A program made the translations under genes and the position numbers. Shown here piece after piece: positions 16,221-24,645 of a stretch of 64,000 bases of DNA. The notes beneath the pieces were generated by a model. The model saw only the letters and a list, made by a program, of their open reading frames with translations. It was not told where the DNA came from and searched no databases. Numbering within the stretch: the stretch's first letter is position 1; every line of letters begins with the position of its first letter. The DNA comes from Palsa-506 sp963836355 (GTDB taxonomy: Bacteria; Actinomycetota; Actinomycetes; Streptosporangiales; Streptosporangiaceae), in assembly GCA_963836355.1 (NCBI GenBank), contig CAWIJO010000007.1, positions 248,001 to 312,000 of the forward strand, in the 5' to 3' direction.

Positions 16221-17753
16221 ATGGACGATCTGGCTCCGCGGCTGCGTGCCGTCTGCGACCTCGACATTTCCAAGATGCGCGAGTACAGCGGGCGGCACGA
16301 ATATGACGGGCGGCTCCAGGACCTGTCCCGGGCCGGGGTGCGCGACGGTCTCGGCCGGCTCGCAGCCGCGACGGCGGCCGGGCCGCGGCTGGACGACTCG
16401 CATGACGAGGCACAGCTCGCGACCTTCGAGGAATGCGCCCGGGTGTCACTGGGTGAACTCGAGCTGCACCGCCGAAATCCCGTCTTGCACCTGTTCGCGA
16501 TGGATCTGGCATGTTACGACCGGGACTACGGGCCGGTCCGGGACCGCGATCGCGCCCGGCTGGCCCACCTTGCCGCCTGGCCACTGGCGGCCGATGCGGC
16601 CATCGATGCGCTCGACGAGGTCAGTGCGCCGGTAGCGACCGCGCTGGCCGACGCGATCCGCGGGCTTGAGGCCGGGATTCCGGCCATGGCCGCGGACACG
16701 GCACGGGAGGCTGCGCGGTCCGCACTTGCCCGGCTGGTTGCGCACATCGACGGCGCGGCCGCAACCGGCAGCCAGGACGCTGCCCTGGGCGCTGCCGGGC
16801 TGGCCGCGCTGATGGGCAGCGCCGAGGGGATCCGGGTCGACCTGGGCAGGCTCAGCGAGCGGGCCGACGCGGAGCGGGACCGGCTCAGCGGGCTGCTGGC
16901 TGAGAGCTGCGCCCGGGTGGACCCGGGCAGGCCGCCGCTCGCGGTCGCCCGTGAGCTCGTCCGCGATCATCCGGACGCCAGTGGCGTCATGGACGCGGCC
17001 AGGTACTGGACGACGCGGGTCATCGAGTTCACCAGGGACCGGGACCTGGTGCCCTACCAGGACGGGGAGTGCCTGGTAGGACCGGCTCCGGAAGCGCGCC
17101 GGCTGGCCATGGCGATGATGTCGCCGACTGCCCCCGGAGAGCCTGAAGGGCCGTCGTGGTATCGCATCACGCCGCCGGATCCGGCCTGGCCCGCGCAGGA
17201 TGCGCAGGAGTGGCTGGAGGTTTTCAGCGCTACCACGCTGCCGAGCATCACCGCGCACGAGGTAGCGCCCGGGCACTTCTCGCACAGCCGGGCGATCCGG
17301 CGCGTGCCTGCCGGGGTACGGCGGACGCTGCACTCCGAGGCGTTCATCGAGGGCTGGGCGCACTACGCCGAGGAACTCTGTGTCGAGGAAGGATTCTGCG
17401 CTGATGACCCCAGGTTCGCGATCGGCGTCTGGCTGGAGGCGCTGGTCCGGGTCACCAGGCTCGCCTGTGCCATTGGCCTGCATACTGCCGGGATGACCGT
17501 GCCGGACGGCGCCCGCAGGTTCGAGGCCGACACCCACCTGGCCGGGCCCGCGGCGCTGGCCGAGGCGCGCCGGGCTGCGTTCGACCCGACCTACGGGCGG
17601 TACACCTGGGGGAAGCTGGAGATCCTGGATCTGCGCGACCGGGCAAGAAAGGCGTGGGGGGCGGGTTTTTCACTGCGCCGCTTCCATACCGCGATGCTGA
17701 GCCTCGGCTCACCGCCGCTTGGCCTGCTCGGCACCGCAGTCGAGCGCGGCTGA
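16221..17753 (+). CDS. DUF885 family metallopeptidase-like protein
   Basis: 510 residues. The family's metal-binding motif is HEVAPGHFSHSRA at about residue 346, and the third ligand region is EGWAHYAEELCVEEG at about 376. DUF885 proteins are M3-like zinc carboxypeptidase or endopeptidase relatives. The N-terminal half is helical and less conserved, with the usual C-terminal LEILDLRDRARKAWG. No signal peptide is seen, so it is probably cytosolic. Substrate unknown. The stop codon lies inside the first unit of a 23-bp degenerate tandem repeat. Confidence 0.88.
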   Translation: MDDLAPRLRAVCDLDISKMREYSGRHEYDGRLQDLSRAGVRDGLGRLAAATAAGPRLDDSHDEAQLATFEECARVSLGELELHRRNPVLHLFAMDLACYDRDYGPVRDRDRARLAHLAAWPLAADAAIDALDEVSAPVATALADAIRGLEAGIPAMAADTAREAARSALARLVAHIDGAAATGSQDAALGAAGLAALMGSAEGIRVDLGRLSERADAERDRLSGLLAESCARVDPGRPPLAVARELVRDHPDASGVMDAARYWTTRVIEFTRDRDLVPYQDGECLVGPAPEARRLAMAMMSPTAPGEPEGPSWYRITPPDPAWPAQDAQEWLEVFSATTLPSITAHEVAPGHFSHSRAIRRVPAGVRRTLHSEAFIEGWAHYAEELCVEEGFCADDPRFAIGVWLEALVRVTRLACAIGLHTAGMTVPDGARRFEADTHLAGPAALAEARRAAFDPTYGRYTWGKLEILDLRDRARKAWGAGFSLRRFHTAMLSLGSPPLGLLGTAVERG

Positions 17754-17811
17754 GACCTGCCGGATAGCGCGGCTGAGGCCGCGGAGACAGCGCGGCTGAG
17801 GCCGCCGGCGT
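17743..17811 (+). repeat. 23-bp degenerate repeat (3 units) containing the DUF885 stop codon
   Basis: The 12-mer AGCGCGGCTGAG recurs at 17743, 17766 and 17789. The first TGA (17751-17753) is the stop of the DUF885 gene and the next two lie downstream, each in a different reading frame because 23 is not a multiple of three. Confidence 0.85.
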
Positions 17812-17812
17812 G

Positions 17813-18571
17813 TTAGTCCGGAACGCCGGGGAAATCTCCGGGCACGACGATGCCAGCCTCGTACGCCATGATCACGGCCTGCACCCGGTCGCGCAGCCCG
17901 AGCTTGGCGAGCACGTGGCCGATATGCGTCTTGACGGTCGCCTCGCTGACGAACAAGGCGACCGCGATCTCGGCGTTGCTGCGGCCGCGGGCGACTTGCA
18001 GCAGGATGTCGCGCTCGCGCGCGGTCAGCGAGGCCAGCCGCGACGGCGACGGCGCCATGGCGGGCGGGCGGCGGGCGAATGCCTCGATCAGGCGGCGGGT
18101 GACCGTCGGCGCGAGCAGCGCGTTGCCGGCCGCAGCGGCCCGCACGGCGGCGATCAGGTCATGCCGCGGCGCGTCCTTTAGCAGGAACCCGCAGGCTCCC
18201 GCCCGGAGCGCCTCGTAAACGTAGTCGTCGAGGTCAAAAGTGGTCAGCATCACTACCTTGGGACCGGCGCCCGGTCCCGCGCTGGTGATCAGCCGGGTCG
18301 CCTGCAGCCCGTCCATCTCGGGCATCCGCACGTCCATCAGCACCACGTCCGGGGCGCTGGCTGCCGCGGCTGTGACGGCCTGGGCGCCGTTGGCCGCCTC
18401 GCCGACCACGGTGATGCCGTCGGCCGCCTCGAGGATGACGCAGAAGCCCGACCTGACAAGTTCCTGGTCGTCGACGACCAGGACACGGATGGGATCCGGC
18501 ATGTTGCCAGCCGCGCCAGGGACCGCCGGGCCGGTGCTCGCCGCGCCGGTGCTCGCCGGGCCAGTAGTCAT
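17813..18571 (-). CDS. Two-component response regulator, NarL/LuxR type
   Basis: 252 residues. The receiver domain (IRVLVVDDQELVRSGF) has the phospho-accepting Asp80 in VVLMDVRMPEMDG and the conserved Lys in GACGFLLKDAP. The C-terminal LuxR helix-turn-helix is LTARERDILLQVARGRSNAE followed by LFVSEATVKTHIGHVLAKLG. The first 23 residues are a short repeat-like Ala/Ser/Thr/Gly/Pro extension, so an internal ATG (MPDPIRVLVVDD) may be used instead. The ATG at 18571 overlaps the kinase stop by 4 bp, which favours the longer form. It is expected to be phosphorylated by the kinase encoded upstream. Target genes are unknown. Confidence 0.94.
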   Translation of the reverse strand: MTTGPASTGAASTGPAVPGAAGNMPDPIRVLVVDDQELVRSGFCVILEAADGITVVGEAANGAQAVTAAAASAPDVVLMDVRMPEMDGLQATRLITSAGPGAGPKVVMLTTFDLDDYVYEALRAGACGFLLKDAPRHDLIAAVRAAAAGNALLAPTVTRRLIEAFARRPPAMAPSPSRLASLTARERDILLQVARGRSNAEIAVALFVSEATVKTHIGHVLAKLGLRDRVQAVIMAYEAGIVVPGDFPGVPD

Positions 18572-19755
18572 CGGGCCGGCAGCCTGGCCGTGATGGCGAA
18601 GCCACCGCTGCTCGTTGGCCCGGTGGTCAGGCTGCCGCCGCAGGAGGCGACCCGCTCGGCGATGCCGGCCAGGCCGAAGCCGCCGGGGCCAAGCCGGGCT
18701 GCGGCTCCGGGCGCTGGCGCGGCATTGTCATGCGCGCTGCCGCCGTTCGCCGATCCGGAGTCCTCGACCGACACGGTGACATAGCCGGGCTCGTAGCGCA
18801 GGGTCACGCCGGCCCAGGAGTCCGGGGCATGCCGCATCGTGTTGGTCAGCGCCTCCTGCACTATCCGGTAAGCGGTCACGTCGATCCCTGGCGCCAGCGG
18901 GTACGGCGTCCCCTCAAGACGCAAGTCGACCGGCAGCCCAGCGCACCGCACCCGTTCCAGCACGGCGCTGAGTTCTCCCAGGGACGGCGAAGGCTCCGTC
19001 TGCATTTCCTCGCCCGGGCCGCGCAGCACGCCGAGGAGGCGCCGCAGTTCAGTCAGTGCCTGCCGGGCCGTATTTCCGATGATCTCCACGGAGTGCCTGG
19101 CCTCGGCTGGACGGCCAGGCAGCAGCGACGCCGCTGCCTCCGCCTGGACGGCCATCAGGCTGACGTGATGAGCCACCAAGTCGTGCAGTTCGCGCGCGAT
19201 CCTGGCCCGCTCCATCGCGGCGGATCGCGATGACTCCCGGTCGCGGTCCGCCTCGGCCAGCGCCGCCCGGGCTTCGGCCTCGCCGAGATAGGCCCGCCTG
19301 GTGCTGGACAGGACGCCTGCCATCCCGGCGGCCACGAAGATGAGGCCGGCCACGACAAAGTCATACGGCTCGCTGTGGCCGGGCGACAGCTGCGATGCGG
19401 TGATCCCGGCCAGCGCAACGACGCAGACGACCACGCGGGTACGCGGCCCGGAGCGATCCATCGCGGTATAGAAGGCGATGGCAGGCCCGAGCGGAAGCGG
19501 CGCGTAGCCGAGGCCGATCAGGTCGTAGGCCACCCGGGCGGAGCCGATCACGGACAGCACTGCGACGGGCTGCGACCGGCGCCAGATCAGCGGGATATTC
19601 TCGGCGACGATCAGCGCGATCGCCCAGCCGAGCGGATGCAGCTGATGGCGGTAAACCAGCAGGACGGCCAGGTCGGCTATCGTCAGCGCGACTGCGAGGG
19701 TGAGGTCCTGCAGTCGCGGGTTGCGCGCCGCTGCCCTGGCCGAGACCCATGTCAC
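18568..19755 (-). CDS. Sensor histidine kinase, HisKA_3 type
   Basis: 395 residues. There are about five N-terminal membrane spans (LTLAVALTIADLAVLLVY, ALIVAENIPLIW, and others to residue 150). The dimerisation domain contains the phospho-accepting H191 in ERARIARELHDLVAHHVSLM. The ATPase domain has the N box VQEALTNTMRHAPDS (N305), followed by EDSGSANGGSA and GGFGLAGIAERVASCGG. It is coupled by ATGA to the response regulator and resembles the DesK/NarX-like kinases of actinomycetes. The signal is unknown. Confidence 0.94.
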   Translation of the reverse strand: MTWVSARAAARNPRLQDLTLAVALTIADLAVLLVYRHQLHPLGWAIALIVAENIPLIWRRSQPVAVLSVIGSARVAYDLIGLGYAPLPLGPAIAFYTAMDRSGPRTRVVVCVVALAGITASQLSPGHSEPYDFVVAGLIFVAAGMAGVLSSTRRAYLGEAEARAALAEADRDRESSRSAAMERARIARELHDLVAHHVSLMAVQAEAAASLLPGRPAEARHSVEIIGNTARQALTELRRLLGVLRGPGEEMQTEPSPSLGELSAVLERVRCAGLPVDLRLEGTPYPLAPGIDVTAYRIVQEALTNTMRHAPDSWAGVTLRYEPGYVTVSVEDSGSANGGSAHDNAAPAPGAAARLGPGGFGLAGIAERVASCGGSLTTGPTSSGGFAITARLPAR

Positions 19756-19933
19756 GATTTGATCGTATGGCTGGTTCCACCGGACGGGATCCCCCGCGCG
19801 GCCGATCTGCCGCCTGCGACCTCCGGTTGAGTCCGGGCCCTGCGGCCGCCTCGATCTAGGCCGTGCGGCCGAGCCCTGACTTCACCACCGCGGGCGATGT
19901 GGCTAACCGCCGACCGGGGCCACGCTTGCTGCT

Positions 19934-21565
19934 ATGAAGCTCCGCATGGCCGGCGACCGGCCCGAATCAGCTGCCATCACATTTCCGCCGCCTGAGCCCG
20001 GCCAGGCCGGGCGCTCACCCGCCACGCCGCAGCCCGTGCCGGTGACCCGAGACGCCGGGCCGGAGGGCCCAGCCACCGGCATGGCCGGCCGCGTGCCGGT
20101 CGCCGGGATCGCACTGATCGCGGCCGCCGCCGTCGCCGTCGAACTGGCCGTGAGCGCCCGCTACGGCTATCACCGGGATGAGCTCTACTTCCTCGCCGCC
20201 GGGCAGCACCCGGCTTTCGGCTACGTGGACCAGCCGGCGCTCACCCCATTGCTGGCGCGGGTTTCCTCGGCCATATTCGGCAACTCGCTGGTCGGGCTCC
20301 GCGTCATACCCGCGCTGTTGCTGGCCGGGCTGGTCGTGATCACCGCGATGCTGAGCCGCATGCTGGGGGCGGGCCGCACCGGCCAGTTGCTGGCCGCGCT
20401 CGCGACCGCTACCTGCGCCGAGTTCCTGGGGACGGCGCATCTGCTGACCACGACCGGGCCAGACTTCCTGGCCTGGGCCATCATGCTGCTGCTCGTCATG
20501 CGGCTGCTGGCCACCGAGGACCGGCGGTGGTGGCTGGCGATCGGGGCCTGCGCCGGGATTGGCGCCGACGCCAAGTGGAACATCGGATTCCTCGTCGTAG
20601 CGCTCGCCGCCGGGTTCGCCCTCACGCCGGCCAGGAAACTGCTGAGCAGCCGTTACCTGCTGGCTGGCGCCGTGCTGGCCGCCGCCCTCGGATCGCCTGA
20701 CGTGATCTGGCAGGCCGCGCACGGGTGGCCGAACCTGGACGTGTTCCGCGCCCTGCAGGGTGCGGCCTGGCACAACCGGGCCACCTACTGGCCGGCCCAG
20801 CTCGTCTACACCGGCCTGGCGCTGTCCCCGATCTGGATCTCCGGGCTGGCGTGGTCGCTGCGCAACGAGGCGGCCCGCCGCGTCCGGCCGATCGCGATCG
20901 CATGCGCGATCCTGCTCGCCGCGATCTTCGCGCTGGGCGGTAAGCCGTATTACAACGGCGCGGTCTTCGTCTTCCTGTTCGCCGCAGGCTCGGTGCCGCT
21001 TGAGCGCTGGCTGTCCGCGCGCAGGCCGCTGGGCCGGATCCCGGCCGCTGCCCTGATGACCATGGCCATGCTTGTCTCCGCGGCAGGCGCGGTGCCGGTC
21101 GCGATTCCGGTGCTGCCCGCGGACACGCTGCACGCGTTCCCGCTCCAGAAGATCAACTATGACCTCGCTGAGACGATCGCCTGGCCCGCGATGGTGGCGC
21201 TCGTCGGGCGTGCATACCAGTCGCTGCCCGCGCCGCAGCGCCGGCTGACCACGATCCTGGCCGGGAACTACGGCGAGGCAGGGGCAGTCGATCGGTACGG
21301 CTCCCAGTACGGCCTCCCGCAGGCTTACAGCGGGGCCAATAACTTCTGGCTGTGGGGACCGCCGCCGGCCGCTGACACCTCCGCCATCGTGGTGAACATG
21401 AGTCCGGCTTTCCTGCGCCGCGAGTTCGCTCACGTCCGGCTGGCTGCCACCTTCAGGAACGGGCTGGGCGTCAGCGATGACGAGCAAGGCGCGCAGATCT
21501 TCATCGTCAGCGGCCTGCGGTCCAGCTGGGTGCAGGCGTGGCCAGCCTTCCGCGATTACTCCTGA
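19934..21565 (+). CDS. GT39-like glycosyltransferase (PMT/ArnT superfamily) membrane protein
   Basis: 543 residues. A 45-residue Pro-rich N-terminus is followed by about ten membrane spans. The first periplasmic loop carries the family's acidic motif: ARYGYHRDELYFLAAGQHPA then FGYVDQPALTPLLARV. The last 120 residues form a soluble domain (LAGNYGEAGAVDRYGSQYGL and AYSGANNFWLWGP). These enzymes transfer sugars from polyprenyl-phosphate donors to proteins or envelope lipids outside the membrane. Donor and acceptor cannot be told from sequence. Confidence 0.88.
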   Translation: MKLRMAGDRPESAAITFPPPEPGQAGRSPATPQPVPVTRDAGPEGPATGMAGRVPVAGIALIAAAAVAVELAVSARYGYHRDELYFLAAGQHPAFGYVDQPALTPLLARVSSAIFGNSLVGLRVIPALLLAGLVVITAMLSRMLGAGRTGQLLAALATATCAEFLGTAHLLTTTGPDFLAWAIMLLLVMRLLATEDRRWWLAIGACAGIGADAKWNIGFLVVALAAGFALTPARKLLSSRYLLAGAVLAAALGSPDVIWQAAHGWPNLDVFRALQGAAWHNRATYWPAQLVYTGLALSPIWISGLAWSLRNEAARRVRPIAIACAILLAAIFALGGKPYYNGAVFVFLFAAGSVPLERWLSARRPLGRIPAAALMTMAMLVSAAGAVPVAIPVLPADTLHAFPLQKINYDLAETIAWPAMVALVGRAYQSLPAPQRRLTTILAGNYGEAGAVDRYGSQYGLPQAYSGANNFWLWGPPPAADTSAIVVNMSPAFLRREFAHVRLAATFRNGLGVSDDEQGAQIFIVSGLRSSWVQAWPAFRDYS

Positions 21566-21681
21566 CGGACCGGATGAAGCCGCGCCGCCCGGGCAGGCCA
21601 TGCCGCCCGGGCTGGCCGGCTGTCCGGCCCTGGGCCGTGAGACTATTGGCCCGGCCGGAAACCGAAACGAAGGTAGCGGAC

Positions 21682-22197
21682 ATGCTGCGTACTGACGTCC
21701 TGCCCGGGGCCAGCCCTGGCCGCCGCCAGGCGGCTGGCGCGGGGGCAGCAGGCGTCGTGCTGCTGGCATGCGTGACCGCGGTCGCGTTGGCCGGCTGCGA
21801 TCAGCCGGCCAACGCGACCGCGGCGATCCAGGTGGGCACGGTGGCAATCCCGGAACCCGCTGCTGCTGGCGGCGGCACCGATGCCTACCTGGTCATCCGG
21901 AACCCCGGCCCTGCCGACCAGCTGGTTGCTGCCCGGACGAGCAAGGGCGGCCGGGTCACTTTCCGCAGGCCGGCCAAGGCCGGCTCGGTCGTCATGCGGA
22001 CAGTGCCTGCCGTCGGGATTCCGGCCCGGACCATCGTCCGCTTCGTGCCGAACGGATTCCACCTCGTGATCACTGGCGCGGGGCAACTGCGCGGCGGCAC
22101 CGAGATCACCCTGACACTGGTCTTCGCCCGGGCTGGCGCCGTGCCGGTACAGGCTGAGATCACCAACCCGCAAACTGGCGGCGGCGGCTACTTCTGA
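21682..22197 (+). CDS. PCuAC-like lipoprotein with degenerate copper site
   Basis: 171 residues from ATG 21682, preceded by GAAGGTAGC. The frame is open further upstream but that part overlaps the GT39 gene. The signal peptide ends in the lipobox VALAGC. The PCuAC fold is recognisable: GTDAYLVIRNPGPADQLVAA, VVMRTVPAVGIPARTIVRF and VPNGFHLVI. The usual ligand set H-x-M, M and H-x-M is mostly lost: the first H/M pair reads TFRRPAKAG and the last is FHLVI. Copper binding is therefore doubtful. Probably membrane anchored outside the cell. Confidence 0.83.
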   Translation: MLRTDVLPGASPGRRQAAGAGAAGVVLLACVTAVALAGCDQPANATAAIQVGTVAIPEPAAAGGGTDAYLVIRNPGPADQLVAARTSKGGRVTFRRPAKAGSVVMRTVPAVGIPARTIVRFVPNGFHLVITGAGQLRGGTEITLTLVFARAGAVPVQAEITNPQTGGGGYF

Positions 22198-22198
22198 G

Positions 22199-22254
22199 CT
22201 GGCCGGTCAGGAGCCGGCCAGTCCGCAGCCGGCCAGTCCGCAGCCGGCCAAGCC
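22199..22254 (+). terminator. Hairpin and 15-bp repeats after the PCuAC-like gene
   Basis: CTGGCCGG at 22199-22206 pairs with CCGGCCAG at 22214-22221, just after the stop. The right arm is the first of about three copies of GCCGGCCAGTCCGCA (to 22254). It may act as a terminator. Confidence 0.45.
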
Positions 22255-22343
22255 GGCCCGGCGATAAGCTTGCTGTTGATCTCGTCGAGATATATCGTCT
22301 TGCTGTCAGTAGTATGATGTTCGCCGGGGCACGGGAGGAACAG

Positions 22344-22775
22344 ATGGCGCCTGGACCGGACCTGCGCGTCGGCGATGCCGAGCGTGACGCGACCGCTGAG
22401 CGGCTGCGAGAGAACTACGCGCAGGGCCGACTCACCCTGGATGAATTCAACGAGCGCCTCAGCGCGGCGCTTGCTGCCATCACCGAGCATGACCTGAGCC
22501 AGCTGACCCGGGACCTCCCGCACACGGTGCCGCCGTCAGCGCCGCTGCCGCAGAGCGTGTGCGGCGGCGGCTGGCAGCGATCGGGATACCAGCATGGGTA
22601 CCGGGCGCGCGGACCGCGGTTTGCTCCCGTGCTCCTCATGGCCGCGCTGGCATGGATGCTGATCTTCGCCCTGCCCTCGTTCGGGCTGTTCCCGTTCCCC
22701 GGCAAGCTGGCGATCGTACTGGTAATCGTCGGGCTGGTCAGGGGCCTGCTCCGCCGGATCTGGCGCCGCTTCTGA
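22344..22775 (+). CDS. DUF1707 domain membrane protein
   Basis: 143 residues from ATG 22344, with GGGAGG upstream; an in-frame ATG at 22314 is less well placed. The DUF1707 domain is LRVGDAERDATAERLRENYA followed by GRLTLDEFNERLSAAL and ITEHDLSQLTRDL. Two membrane segments follow (PVLLMAALAWMLIFALPSF and LAIVLVIVGLVRGLL). This SHOCT-like domain is common at the N-terminus of actinobacterial small membrane proteins. Function unknown. Confidence 0.88.
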   Translation: MAPGPDLRVGDAERDATAERLRENYAQGRLTLDEFNERLSAALAAITEHDLSQLTRDLPHTVPPSAPLPQSVCGGGWQRSGYQHGYRARGPRFAPVLLMAALAWMLIFALPSFGLFPFPGKLAIVLVIVGLVRGLLRRIWRRF

Positions 22776-22819
22776 CCCGCGGCATCTGCAGACCTGCGCC
22801 GCGGAGTCGCCCCGGCGGA

Positions 22820-24106
22820 TTATGCCCTGGCTGGCACCCTGAGCGGGACCACAAGGTACCGGAACGCCGGGATCCTCGCCGCCTTGTCAGCCCCGCCGTT
22901 ATCCGTGCCGTCGGGCGCCCAGGTGATCAGCGCCGGCTTGGCCGGGCTGGTGAACTCGATCCTGATCCGCCCGCCGGATTCGGGCGGCGCGTCGCCGCTG
23001 CCGTCGCCGGAGGTGCCCGGCGCGCGCGCTGATGCGTCCACGGCCACCGCGCCGAGCCCGTCGAGCAGGTAGTGCGGGTTGAAGGAAATGACGGGCTCGT
23101 CGCCATCGAAGTGCGCGGCCACGGTCTCCACGGCCCGTGCCCGGCCCTCCGCCTGCGCCTCGACCACGACCGTACCCTGGCCGAACGCCAGCCGGACCGG
23201 GCTGGCCCGCTCGGCGACCAGCGACACCCGCCGGACCGCTTCGGTGAATGGGCCCGCCGGGACTTCGGCGCGGCAGCTGAACTCGGCGGGGAACCTGGAC
23301 CGGTACCTGATGAACTCGCCAGCGATCAGCCGCGCGGTCAGCCGCCGGCCGCCGCCCGCGAAGCTGACCATGCCCTCGGCAGGCCGCGGCTCGCCGGTCT
23401 CAGGCCGGCCACTCCCCCGGCCGAGGCCCGCGGGCCGCTCGCTCCCGGCACCGCTGGCACCGAACGCGATCGTCACCGGGACCCCGGCCGCCATTGTCCG
23501 CGCCACGTCTGCCAGCGTTCGGGCCGGCACAAGCGCCGCGGCCCGCAGCGCCGGATCGGCGGGCGTCCACGGGATTTCCCTGACCGCCAGCCGGTAGCGG
23601 TCAGTGGCGGCAAGCGTGATCGTATCGCCGTCGAAATCCAGGCAAACGCCGGTCAGCATCGGTAGCGTGTCATCCCGGCTGGCTGCGGGCACCACCTGCC
23701 CGGCCGCCGCGGCCAGCAGCCCGCCATCTACCGTGCCAGCGGCGGCCGGCGGCTCCGGCAGCGCGGGAAAGTCTTCAATCGGCAGCGTTACCAGCATGAA
23801 CTCGGCGCTGCCGCAGGTCAGTCCGACCGCGTCGGCGGCCAGCGTGAACTCGGCCGACTGGCTCGGCAGGCTCCTGGTGATCTCCGCAAGCAAGCGGCCT
23901 GGCACTAAGGCCGACCCCGGCTCCGCCACGTCAGCATCGATGCGGACCCGCGCGGATACCTCGTAGTCGAAACAGGACAGCACGAGACCGTCTCCGGCTT
24001 CGAGCAGCAGTCCGGCCAGCACGGGTACGACTGGCCGGGACGGCAGGGCACGCGCCACCCAGGCCACCGCCTCACCCAGCGCGTCTCGTTCGACCCGGAA
24101 TTTCAT
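22820..24106 (-). CDS. DNA polymerase III sliding clamp (beta subunit) paralogue
   Basis: 428 residues from ATG 24106 (MKFRVERDALGEAVAWVARA). The open frame continues 33 residues upstream into Arg-rich non-clamp sequence. Three clamp domains can be followed: SRPVVPVLAGLLLEAGDGLV, then DDTLPMLTGVCLDFDGDTIT with ATDRYRLAVREI, then the C-terminal FNPHYLLDGLGAV and IRIEFTSPAKPALI. Two low-complexity inserts (GSERPAGLGRGSGRPETGEP and SARAPGTSGDGSGDAPPESG) enlarge it beyond the usual 370-380 residues. No dnaA, recF or gyrB is near, so this is a second, non-oriC clamp. It could replace or modulate the main clamp at repair polymerases. Confidence 0.9.
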   Translation of the reverse strand: MKFRVERDALGEAVAWVARALPSRPVVPVLAGLLLEAGDGLVLSCFDYEVSARVRIDADVAEPGSALVPGRLLAEITRSLPSQSAEFTLAADAVGLTCGSAEFMLVTLPIEDFPALPEPPAAAGTVDGGLLAAAAGQVVPAASRDDTLPMLTGVCLDFDGDTITLAATDRYRLAVREIPWTPADPALRAAALVPARTLADVARTMAAGVPVTIAFGASGAGSERPAGLGRGSGRPETGEPRPAEGMVSFAGGGRRLTARLIAGEFIRYRSRFPAEFSCRAEVPAGPFTEAVRRVSLVAERASPVRLAFGQGTVVVEAQAEGRARAVETVAAHFDGDEPVISFNPHYLLDGLGAVAVDASARAPGTSGDGSGDAPPESGGRIRIEFTSPAKPALITWAPDGTDNGGADKAARIPAFRYLVVPLRVPARA

Positions 24107-24249
24107 GCACCGCCACCGCCTCTGCCGCTTCGTCCTGAATACTCGCACGTGGCACCGACAAAGCCGAGAGGAAGCAGCCCGCCGCTCTGCCACGGTCACT
24201 GCCACGGGTCAGCCCCGTCGGCCCTGCCGCCGTTCACCGCCGCCGTTCA

Positions 24250-24378
24250 CCGCCGCGGGTCACCTCCGCGGGTCACTCCGCGGGTCACCGCCGCGGGTCA
24301 CCGCCGCGGGTCACCGCCGCGGGTCACCGCCGCGGGTCACCGCCGCGGGTCACCGCCGCGGGTCACCGCCGCGGGTCA
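24250..24378 (-). repeat. 13-bp minisatellite (about 10 units) containing the stop codon of the DUF6295-like gene
   Basis: On the minus strand the unit is TGACCCGCGGCGG. Eight units are perfect (six in a row at 24301-24378, plus 24288-24300 and 24250-24262) and two are variant. The first unit in gene direction holds the TGA of the gene ending at 24376. The array fills most of the gap before the clamp gene, whose start is about 140 bp beyond it. Confidence 0.95.
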
Positions 24379-24636
24379 GGTCAGCCCGGGCGGCGTGGCC
24401 TGCAAAGTTGCCTCGATGGCCCGGATCAGCGCACGCGCCGATTCCGCAGTGAGTTCTACCGCGACCCGGGCGGACGGCCCCTTGCCCGGGTTCAGGAAGT
24501 CGATGTTCAGCGTGTGCTCGGCCTGAGCGTGCTGCGGATGATCGAAGTACACCGCGGCACCGGTCAGCGCGAACCAGCCGGCCGCGCCCTTCCCGCTGCC
24601 GGTGACCGCGATCTGCTCGGTCAGGTAAGTGCACAT
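24376..24636 (-). CDS. Small conserved actinobacterial protein (DUF6295-like)
   Basis: 86 residues: MCTYLTEQIAVTGSGKGAAG, then WFALTGAAVYFDHPQHAQAE and HTLNIDFLNPG. This N-terminal MCTYLTE and the histidine-containing VYFDHPxH block are strongly conserved in a small actinobacterial family that I recall as DUF6295. No function is known. It lies 9 bp downstream of the dienelactone hydrolase gene, in the same direction and probably in one transcript. Its stop codon is the first of a tandem array of TGA-containing repeats. Confidence 0.8.
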   Translation of the reverse strand: MCTYLTEQIAVTGSGKGAAGWFALTGAAVYFDHPQHAQAEHTLNIDFLNPGKGPSARVAVELTAESARALIRAIEATLQATPPGLT

Positions 24637-24645
24637 GCGAACCCC

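Noticed and set aside
20015..21847. 610-codon open frame antisense to the GT39 gene
   Set aside because: Low-complexity Arg/Gly/Gln composition, and the plus-strand gene has clear membrane spans and motifs.
24250..24378. Possible CRISPR array
   Set aside because: The units are 13 bp and contiguous with no spacers; no cas genes are near. It is a minisatellite.
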